Below are positions 12,101 through 20,700 of a stretch of 64,000 nucleotides of DNA, piece by piece. The position numbers and the translations under genes were made by a program. The stretch is from Centropus unirufus. Lineage: Eukaryota; Chordata; Aves; Cuculiformes; Centropidae. The stretch lies in contig VYZI01000666.1 of NCBI GenBank assembly GCA_013397695.1, positions 1-64,000 on the forward strand, read 5' to 3'. The notes below the pieces were generated by a model. It worked only from the letters and a program-made list of their open reading frames with translations, did no database searches and had not been told where the DNA came from. Numbering within the stretch: position 1 is the stretch's first letter; each line of letters opens with the position of its first letter.

Positions 12101-15100
12101 TACTTTATCCCTCAGCTGCACATCCTTGACAAAGAGTATATGGGGAAAAAGAATACTGCTGGCCTACAAACACTGCTTGCTGACAACTTTGTGCTTTTCC
12201 TTAAATAGGAATCAGGCTGCTTCACCTTAAAGCACAAACCTATAAACCAGCAAAACAGAATAAAAATTCTATATTGAATTCCTTTTCTTTTCCAGTGTTA
12301 GCCCTACCTCATTTTGCTGACTCTCTATTGAGAGAGGCTTCTTTTTCCTGATGGTATTTTTCTTAAAAATAAATTTATTTGGAATTATGCTGCACAGTTA
12401 GAAGAAAATCATATTTGGCACCTACTGGCCTGCAGCAACAAACCAGCCAAATCACTGTGCAATTGCCAGCAATCTGGCCATGAGAATAAAAAAATAAGGT
12501 AAACTTCCAGACAAAAATGTTGAAAGTTACTTTGTTTCAGATTTTTAACTGAAATTCAAAACAATAAAAAGGAACAAACCCAGCAATTAATCTTATAAGT
12601 ATGGAATTTTACACAAAACCAGTAAGATAACATGCCCACACAATACATATAAAATTCACTGTATTGCTGAACATTCATTTCAGCATTACAAAATGTGAAA
12701 TTTGTCATTATCTGATCTTTGTCAAACATTTGCGATCTTTCATCTCTCAGTTCCATCACCCCATCTGCAACATTTCATACTAAACACATGTATTACCTAC
12801 ATCATAATGTGTCCATAACTGTAATCCAGCTGAGCTGATGCGGAAGACACTAGAGAAGAACTGTTCCTTCTCAAAATACTCTGGAATCACCACATCTTCT
12901 GCCAAAACAGGAAACTGCTTTCTGATATCTGCAATATCCTGAAACAAAAAAGTACTCTTACAGAACCATGCGCGCACATTAAGATAAGGGAGCACTTTGC
13001 TATCATTTCCAATGTTAGGAAACACAGCACCACAACTTCAGCTCTGGCTCAAGCCATGCTTTCTGGTGGTCACCCCTACAGCCTTGACTTGGTCAGTGAT
13101 ATTGAAAACAGCCAGGGAGGTGCTTTGAACCACACCAGCCAGAAATGACACTGAAGCAAGAGATCATGAGAAATCTTTTAAAATTAGGTTACAGAAGCGT
13201 AAAAAATGGGCAAGGAGAAACGTACTCCTCAGTGATCAGCTAAGCTCTTGTATAACAGCAAATATTTTAGACACTTAGGTTTAAATATTCTGATTAAATC
13301 CAGCCAGATTCACAGCTCAAGTGATCACAAACAAGTTGTGTGCCTGTACTCCACAGCCAGCGGGTGTCAAGCTTCTAAAAACATTCCTGAACGGCAATTT
13401 TACAATATTAGAACTCTGGCAACTCACCTTCCTAGCATCTTCACCCACTGATCGTAAATAGTACTTTTCATCCTGAAGAGAACACAAAAAGAGAATTGTT
13501 CTGTTTTTTCAACAAGAATTCCTAACACATTTAAACAAAGAGCCTGTATTTTCTCATTAATCTATCACTGGCCTTCATTAAAATATGGCACAAGTAAACG
13601 GCATTTACAAATTCAGCTGCTTTGTTATCCAGCCTTTACTGCTCTCTGCTGTTCATCTCAAGAAAAGGGGAAAAGAGGTTAACAGGGTAGAAGAGTGAAG
13701 TAGGGGGAGACATCAATGTTGCTGTTACTGAATGGATTCAGAGCAAATGCAGATGACAAGTTCTTCACAAAACTGAGGCAGGACATTATTTTGACTGGCT
13801 TCAAAACTTCCAGCATCCTATGTAACATAAAAGGTGAAAAGCGCATCTGCATTCACAATTGTCTGCTTCCTGTTCACAATGAGCTGAACAATCCCAGGAT
13901 TGAACACTGATAGGTAACGATAGCCACACATTTGCTACTCACAAATGATGGCACAATAAACCTGTATTTCTAGTTTGATAGCAGCCATAACCAAACTCTA
14001 AAACATCTTCATGACATTTTCATGCAAAGCACGTAAATGATACAGTTATTATTCTAAAGCACAGTTTGATTTCTCAATTTTATGCTGGATTTATTGCTCA
14101 TGTAAGCAGTTTTTGTTAACGAAACCAGGACCATTGAAGTTAACCACACTGTATGCATACAAAACGACTTCTGAGAAAAACTACTTCTCCCCACATTTTT
14201 CCCTTGGCTTCAAGCCACACAAACAATTAAATCTAAGATCAAGTGTTTTACTGGAGTAAGACTTTACATTACAATTACCTCAGAAAGAAAGTACTCCTTG
14301 TGTTTGACTTCAGCTGCTCTTCGTACAAATACATCAAAAGGCAGGGTTCTGAGATAGAAATATTTGAATTTATACAATGAATCACATGGTCTCGTTTATA
14401 CAACGAAATAACACATGGTCTAAATGCCAGGTTTAACACCATAAGCTGTCATATTGCATCTGGTATAACTGAAGATGCAATATTGCCTTTTTTTTTATTC
14501 TACCATGGGGACTGATCAGTGTTTGCAGATGTTTGAGGAGTTCTACAAAGACACAAATCCTACACTTCAAAAACTCTGTTATATTAAATTGTCCCAACGT
14601 AGATCCAAGCAACATCATGTAATCGCTGAGCCTGGAAGGCACCTTTGGGGTGGGGGGGGGAGGAGTCCTCCAGTCTAACTCTTTGCTAAAACAGGGTCAA
14701 CTACAGCAGACTGCTCAGCACTCATCCAGCTGGGTTTTCCATATCTTCAAGGACGGACACTCCATAAACTCTCTGGGCTACCTGTTCCACTGTTTGACCA
14801 CCCTCACTGAAAGAGAAGGGAGGGAGAGTTTGTAACAGTCAAATACAACAACTCCTGAAGTTAATAGAAAAACAAACAAGCGAAAACTAACCCTCTGGCT
14901 TCAGCTGAACAGTTCTATCATGCCCATTTAAATCTGCTGTGAAGAATGTGAGAGCACAGCTCCACAATAGTTTAAACCGATACATTCTGAAGCTGCTACA
15001 GTTCTGCCCTGGCTGTCTACCCAAATCATCCCGTCTCCTCCCTTATGCTAGCAGTGGCACTCATCTGACCTCATGGTGAATCTGCTAGCAAAGTCCTAAC

Positions 15101-17737
15101 AGCAGAAAAACGTTCTGCAGCACATCACACCATGGCTGAATGAGTTCCAGAACCAACACAAAGACAGAGTAGGCGCACGCAACTCACAACAGCACTGCAG
15201 TTCCACTCACACGAATCAGTTTAAAATCATGGACCTGCATGTTATGTCTTAAATGTTTCTATTCTTTCAGTTCTACTTATTCTCACTTCATATTAGAACG
15301 TGGGGCTTGCTGTGGAAAGGGTCAAAGCTTCCTAAATTTCAAGTGAAGTAGGTGCAAGTCCTAACAGCTGCTGTAATGAAGCACCACCCTCAGAGCACCT
15401 CTACGTGGCTGTCTACAAACCTGCTAAACCCCACACACTGCATGAGCCCTATGGGAACTCACAGTAAGAGGCAGCATCATAAGAAACAAAATAGAGCAGG
15501 GGAAAAGGAAATACAGTGATACAGTAAAGTCATTCAAGTACAACTTGAATTCAAGATTCAGAAGATTATTGCACAGTGAGCAGAATATAGCATGATTAAA
15601 GGTGGTCTTTCCTCCAAACAACAGGCTCCCCTCATGGAGACTTTTGTAGCTTGTTTACACTTACAGCACATGGTTCAGCCTTCTTGCAGGTTTAACAGAC
15701 TGAACATGTCTTGGTCCCACTCAGGGAACATAAATGACAATTGAAATAAAGGCATTTACCCTTGAAGAGCAACACAATGACTCAGATTAGATGAACTCTC
15801 AAGAAATGTTTTGGCAGCTACTAGAGTGGAACTTCAGAGGAGATCAAGAGTTTATGTGACGCACATTAATATTAAAGAGCTGGTGAAAGGTGTGGTATCC
15901 AGTAGTTTGAACATTCTGAGAGCTGCACATGCTAACTCTGAGAGGAGCTTGGTTTTAGTTAGTAACATCCCGCTAGAGTAGAACAGCAGGCCTGCCACAT
16001 GCCAGCATTCAAGAGGTTCAGGGACACGGCGAGTAAAAAATGAGCACTATGCAGTGATCTTGAAAACACACCATATAGTTAGAGCAAAATTGCATATCAC
16101 CTGCTATCAAGGGGCTGTTGTTTTTGTTTTTTATTAATGCCAGTGAATGCTGCGCTCAAACTTCCTACATGAGTACTCTGCTAAAATATCTTTATAACAC
16201 TTCTTCATGCCGTCGCTACTGAGACACTGCTTGGCCCCTCCTTTTGCCTAGTCGTATTTATTCAGGGTATTGAGATATTTGTGGAATGACGAGGGGAAAA
16301 TTCAGGCCAGCATTTTGATGGCAGTTTAAAGATTTCACAAAGTATCTTCCTATTCTCCCTCTCGCTTGGAAGAGATGCACTGAATGTCTGACAGTTACAA
16401 GCACGATTGGTAAATACAACAGGCCTTGGAAGGAAGTACCTATACACAAAGTTCTTACTGAGGAAATCCATCTGTGGCACCGTAGAAACATGAATCTTTA
16501 CTTCTTTAGAGCCCTCTGCTTGGCTCAAATAATCTACTGTCCATTTGGTTATGCAGGGACCCAGTTCCAGTCCTCGCAGCACCACCGGCTTTCTCTAAGG
16601 AGCACAAAAAAAACCATTCCGTGGTTAAGGGACCCTGCCTGCCTGCCCTCACCTCCCTGCTCCCAGCCCTGCCTGCACGCAGGCAGCACCAGCAGCGACC
16701 AGACCCGCCGGCCTGGCCATCTGTGCCCTCCTCCTCACATTGTGGGGCAGCTCGATGCCAAAAATGCTGGCAAATGAACCCTCTTAAGGGTCATTTTGGA
16801 GTTTTAGGAAGCCAGCATCCTTTTCAGGCCTGGAGGCAGTGATCTCCATCGATCGCGTGCAGCGAGACCAGGGCTGGGCACAGAATGGATTTCCCACTCA
16901 CATGCATGTGGATAAATTTTCCCAAAAATCTTATGCGCATTCTATCACTTTCCAAGGTCGAATTTTAATGTTCTAAAACTCTGCATCAGTCAAACCTCTT
17001 GCTGATTTGGAGCTTTGGAGCCAGCTCTGCCTGACCGTGCCTTTGAGATAGGACACGCCGGGCAGAGGTGCTCACACAAGCGACATCTGCCCAGCACAGA
17101 CCATACCAAAAACAAGACCTTATCATTTCCAAAGAAAAAGTGTTTGGAAAACACCGTTTTTAAAGCAAACCCGCTGGCAGAGAAGCATTCTCCCTACCTT
17201 TCAAAACCCACACCTGCTTCGATGAAACTGCACGCCCGGTGCCCTTCGGACCGCACCGACCCGCGCGGTGCGCAGTGGGTCAGCCCCACACCCGCTGCCC
17301 GTGGATCCCCACTATCATGGATCCCCGCTGCCCCATGGATCTCCGTCACCCATGGATCCCTGCCTCCCATGGATCCCCGTCGCCCCGTGAGTCCCCGCTA
17401 TTATCGATCCCGCCACCCCACGGATCCCCGCTATGATGGATCCCCGCCGTCCAATGGGTCCCCGTCGCCCCGTGAGTCCCTGCTATTATGGATCCCGCCA
17501 CCCCACGGATCCCTGCCGCCCCACGGATCCCTGCTACCATGGAACCCAGCCGCCCCATGGATCCTCTGCCCACGGATCCCCGCCGCCCCATGGATCCACC
17601 GTCCCACGGATCCCCGCTTCCCATGGATCCCGCTATCGTGGATCCCGCCCCCGCCTCACCCTGGGACAGACGTCGCGCAGGAACCGCTCCCGGGTGACCC
17701 CGTGCACCCGCGCCACCGGCTCCCGCGGCCGCTCCAT
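8878..17737 (-). CDS. TYW5: TYW5, tRNA wybutosine-synthesizing hydroxylase (complete gene)
   Basis: JmjC-fold Fe(II)/2-oxoglutarate dioxygenase that hydroxylates the side chain of the wybutosine precursor (yW-72) at position 37 of tRNA-Phe, leading to hydroxywybutosine. There are eight coding exons on the minus strand: 17737-17660, 16594-16440, 14348-14279, 13472-13428, 12938-12801, 11940-11853, 11352-11236 and 9134-8878. Every junction is GT-AG and the phases agree. The sum is 948 bp, or 315 residues plus TAA, the same length as human TYW5. The iron ligands fall at H160, D162 (THYD, end of exon 5) and H235 (LWFHN, exon 8), the positions used in the human enzyme. The start is the ATG at 17737-17735, in a GCCATGG context. 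The gene is convergent with C2orf69 and divergent from MAIP1, with which it shares a CpG-rich promoter. Confidence 0.95.
9135..11235 (-). other. TYW5 intron 7
   Basis: About 2.1 kb between the last two coding exons. It contains the plus-strand CR1 copy at about 10121-10488; the rest has no recognisable element. The open frames at 9715-9897 and 10693-11037 are unsupported. Confidence 0.8.
10121..10488 (+). mobile_element. CR1 LINE, 3'-end fragment
   Basis: A 5'-truncated CR1 copy inserted antisense to TYW5. It starts around GGAGAAGAGAAAACTTCAGG, shares CAGGTTACCCAGGGAAGCTG and GGATGGGGCC with the family, and ends CATTCTATGGTTCTATG. That ending is the direct-repeat tail typical of CR1. The true 5' end may lie slightly upstream. 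Confidence 0.92.
11236..11352 (-). CDS. TYW5: TYW5 exon 7 (residues 192-231)
   Basis: Encodes [20 protein letters not shown], then [17 protein letters not shown], and ends in phase 1 at CCAG|GTAAGT. The acceptor is CCTAG. GDVLFIP is the strand leading to the distal metal-binding histidine. Confidence 0.93.
11853..11940 (-). CDS. TYW5: TYW5 exon 6 (residues 163-192)
   Basis: Encodes [20 protein letters not shown] and ends PYLYLS plus the first base of Gly192. The acceptor is TTCCAG and the donor [19 protein letters not shown] is the typical strand following the HxD motif in this family. Confidence 0.93.
12801..12938 (-). CDS. TYW5: TYW5 exon 5 (residues 117-162, iron ligands H160 and D162)
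   Basis: Encodes [10 protein letters not shown], then [12 protein letters not shown] and GLQLWTHYD. The last three codons hold the HxD half of the Fe(II) triad. The acceptor is GTTTCAG. The donor GAT|GTAGGT is required for phase 0 into exon 6, although a second GT four bases downstream (TAG|GTAATA) looks at least as strong. Confidence 0.93.
13428..13472 (-). CDS. TYW5: TYW5 exon 4 (residues 102-116)
   Basis: A 45-bp microexon in phase 0 on both sides, encoding [15 protein letters not shown]. The acceptor is CTTCAG and the donor AAG|GTGAGT. It is too short to be found by open-frame length and is supported by splice sites and frame continuity. Confidence 0.92.
14279..14348 (-). CDS. TYW5: TYW5 exon 3 (residues 78-101)
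   Basis: Starts by completing Arg78, then [20 protein letters not shown], and ends LSE at GAG|GTAATT, phase 0. The acceptor is TATCTCAG. Confidence 0.93.
14349..16439 (-). other. TYW5 intron 2
   Basis: About 2.1 kb, the longest intron of the gene except the last. It holds a CR1 relic at 14618-14826 in the same orientation as TYW5. Nothing else is recognisable; the open frames in it are unsupported. Confidence 0.8.
14618..14826 (-). mobile_element. CR1 LINE relic (older subfamily), 3' end
   Basis: The reverse complement carries diverged CR1 3'-end blocks: GAGGGTGGTCAAACAGTGGA at the upstream end, then GTAGCCCAGAGAG, then a CAGCTGGATGAGTGCTGAGC block and a G/C-rich tail near 14648-14660. Divergence from the two other CR1 copies in the window suggests an older subfamily. 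The boundaries are approximate. Confidence 0.7.
16440..16594 (-). CDS. TYW5: TYW5 exon 2 (residues 27-78)
   Basis: Encodes [14 protein letters not shown] at its start, then WTVDYLSQ and [20 protein letters not shown], the N-terminal part of the JmjC-type fold. It ends in phase 2 (AG of Arg78) at TATAG|GTAC. Confidence 0.93.
16595..17659 (-). other. TYW5 intron 1
   Basis: Intron between coding exons 1 and 2. Its 5' third is the 17-bp minisatellite described separately. The remainder is unique sequence with no recognisable element. The acceptor on the minus strand is a T-rich tract ending CCTTAG. Confidence 0.8.
17290..17660. repeat. 17-bp minisatellite, 85-bp higher-order period
   Basis: A GC-rich tandem array in TYW5 intron 1, next to exon 1. 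The basic unit is 17 bp, of the form gccgccccatggatccc, with about fifteen GGATCC (BamHI) sites across the array. Two consecutive 85-bp blocks begin with the identical 17-mer gtcgccccgtgagtccc, at 17379 and 17464. Each block is five units of 17 bp. The unit drifts by small indels toward the exon. Because it lacks stop codons in several frames, it produces long but meaningless open frames on both strands. Confidence 0.9.
17660..17737 (-). CDS. TYW5: TYW5 exon 1 (residues 1-26)
   Basis: Begins [14 protein letters not shown] and ends CPR with donor AGG|GTGAGG, phase 0. It is GC-rich, unlike the later exons. The ATG sits inside the palindrome CCATGG at 17734-17739, which also offers an ATG on the opposite strand. 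The first dozen residues are weakly conserved, as expected for this family. Confidence 0.85.
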
Positions 17738-20700
17738 GGCCGCTTCCTCCCCGCCCCCCGCGCCGACCCCGGNNNNNNNNNNNNNNNNNNNNNNNNNNNN
17801 NNNNNNNNNNNNNNNNNNNNNNNNNNNNNNNNNNNNNNNNNNNNNNNNNNNNNNNNNNNNNNNNNNNNNNNNNNNNNNNNNNNNNNNNNNNNNNNNNNNN
17901 NNNNNNNNNNNNNNNNNNNNNNNNNNNNNNNNNNNNNNNNNNNNNNNNNNNNNNNNNNNNNNNNNNNNNNNNNNNNNNGCCCCGAGCGGCAGGGCCCGCC
18001 GCGGCGCGTGGTGGTGGTGCGCGTGGGCAGCCCCCTGGGCTGGCTCCGCACCCGCTTCTGCTGCCTCCTCATCCGCCTCTACTTCGACCGCGAGTTCAGC
18101 GCCGAGGAGTTCGCGCGCGGCGCCAAGCAGGTGGGATGCGTCCCGGGATGGAGCCCGGGAGCGTCCGGGAGCGGGGTCGTCCCGGGATGGAGCCCGGGGG
18201 CCGTCCCGGGATGGAGCCGCGGGCGGCGTGGCTCTGGGTTAACGTGGGGCTAAGCTTCACCTAAGCCGCTGCACCTTGTTGGAAGTCAGACCCCGCTGAC
18301 GGGTTTTTTTGGGGGAAAAGCGGTGTTTTCCGGGCAGCGTTGTTTCTCTGGAGGCTCTGGCGCGCTGTGCCGCGCTGAGCTCGCCGCTGCCCGCCTCCCG
18401 GCCCGGGTCCGGCTGGCTCCACAGCTCCAGCCGGCGAGGGGTCTGACAGCTGGGAAGTTCCTAAGAACGTTAAAGCTTGCCCTTGGAAAGTAATGGAATG
18501 TGCATAAGACTTCTGGGAAAATGTGTTCCTATGTCTGTAAGTGGGAATGCATTCTGTCCCCAGCTCTCGCCTCGCCGCACAGGATCGATGGAGATCACCT
18601 CCCCCTGTGCCCAGCCCTGACAGGGGCTGCTGGCTTCCCCAAACCAGCCTTACAGAGCTTATTTCCCGGCATCTTTTGTATCGGTTCTCAGACACACGGT
18701 GTGAGTGTTGGGGTTTTCCTACACAAGGACAGGAATCGGGCTCGAAGATCCTGTGGGAGAGGAGCCCAAGGGGCTGCACCCATGGCCACCCCCAGCCCCT
18801 CAGTCACTGGTGGCCACGGCAGCGCTGCGTTTCCCCAGCTCCCTGAAACCCCAGGGTGAATGAAGTGGGTGGCATTCCCTGCTGTGGGCTCCAGGCACCT
18901 CGCTGCTGGAGGGATCAGGAACGGTTGGAGCCGTGGTTTTCATCACACCTCACATGTCTTCCTTCCCAGATTACAGAATAAAATGGGCTGGTTTAGCCAT
19001 CCCGCAGTGAGGAAAGTTGCTTCCAAGTGTTTTAGACACTTTATGGGGAAAGGTACCTCCTCTTACCTGGTTTTCCCAACATGACAGACCTTAGGCAGGC
19101 AAAGAGCTGGTGTGTTTGTTTCTCCAAAATCATGAACTCGCTAGGCTTTGTCAGTGCAGTGTGTCAGAGGAAGCTGTCTCAAAGCTACTCGTGTAGAAAT
19201 CAGTTACCTGCTGTTGAACTTAAGTTACTGTATTTAATTAAAAAAAAAAGCTCAAAACCAGGTGGTAGGGGGCAGAATGTAAAAATGCTTAATGTAATTC
19301 AAGAGAGACAACCCCTGCACACAAAATTAGTTGTTGTGTGCAAAACTACCTGGTTTACCTTGCCCTGGTTGTTTTTTTTTTGCTTGTTTTTACTGGCTGC
19401 AGAGAGCTAAACACTCTCAGCCTTTCACAAGCACAGTTTGAATATGTAGAGGCATTTGTGTCTGTAACTGCCCCACGTATTGAGGGGCAAAGGGGATTTG
19501 ATTTCCATGATGTTTACAGGCAAAAACAGATTTATAAGGAGGTTTTATAAACCAGAGCTTCTCTTTAGGCTGAAACCAGGACATAAGCTGGGAAAAGGGG
19601 CAGGGGAACAAAATATTTACAGGGAAAGACATGAACTGAATTATGAAAAAGAGAGTAGAAACAGCTTCTATGGGTTACTGTAAGGCTTGTTTTAGTAAGT
19701 GATGCATTCACTTGCCTGCTGTCCAGGGGTTTGATGCTCTAAATGAGAGACTGAAAAGAAACCTTGTGTTCATGAAATCACTTTTCTAATGCCGGAGGAC
19801 TTGCTTCCATTGCAATGGTGACATATTCTGCATACATTGAAAATTTGAAACATGGAATATTTAGGTAGCTTGTCAAATGATGATGGATTTGTCTGAAAAA
19901 TAAGCCAACTTGGTATTACTTGTTCATGTATTTCTCTTTTTTGGTAGGCCTTTTCTGTTGTTTCAAAGCTGCTGTCTCAGCGTAAACTTGACCTCCTGGA
20001 TGAACTTGTATCCCCAGAGGTAAGTGCTTTCCATCTCTTATTCTAGTAACTGATTTTCCATTATGAAGTAACATGTTCAGTCTGTCATTATCTACAAATA
20101 CGTCCAGTTTGGTTTAATTTGGGAAAAACAGCATAATGCAGAACAGGACAACTGTTCTGCAGCTTTTTTCTGTTTAATTTCAAGGCATGAAACTGTATTT
20201 AAAGTTATTGTTAAGAAAACATGTTCTTGCCACTGAGCATAAAGGCCAGTTGCCAAAAAAATTGCTGGTGTACCAGAAAGGACTGAAAGGCAGCGTGTTC
20301 TGGAGGGCAGGTGGAACTGCTTGCCTCTCTGGTGTAGGCACATAGCTGACACTTTTGGTCTGTGCACCAGAACTCTGCTGAAGAAAGGAACTGGTGTTTG
20401 CTCATCCCTGCTGCACTAATACAGTCCCACTCCCAAGCGGATCGTACAGCCAGTTACTGGTTTTGACTGGAATGCCTCAGGCTTGTGTCATGGTCTCAGA
20501 CTGGCCTGGCTCGCTGGACATTGGTGCTGTGTGTTCTGTGGTTTTATGAATTTTTAATTGCTGAAGTTGTCTTGGCCTTCCCAGGGACGGAGGTAGCAGA
20601 TGCATCAGAGTCAAGTGGAGGAGATACTTCAGGTCTATGCCTTGTTACTGGATGCCAGCTTGGCCTGCTCTATTACCACCCATGCCTTAGCAGCAAACAT

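Larger units (their letters stand above)
11353..14278 (-). other. TYW5 introns 3 to 6
   Basis: Three of these introns separate exons 4 to 7 (11353-11852, 11941-12800, 12939-13427); the fourth (13473-14278) lies between exons 3 and 4. They are AT-rich. I see no repeat with definable ends and no recognisable RNA gene in them. Confidence 0.7.
17640..18260. promoter_or_regulatory. Shared CpG-rich bidirectional promoter of TYW5 and MAIP1
   Basis: A very GC- and CpG-rich block covering TYW5 exon 1 (-), an assembly gap and MAIP1 exon 1 (+). The genes diverge from here, so both are expected to be driven by this one CpG island. I see no TATA box on either side. The core cannot be inspected because of the 206 N bases. 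Confidence 0.75.

Noticed and set aside
17015..18253. 412-codon plus-strand open frame and overlapping long frames on both strands
   Set aside because: Produced by the stop-free 17-bp minisatellite plus the N gap. Only the part after 17979 is real (MAIP1 exon 1).
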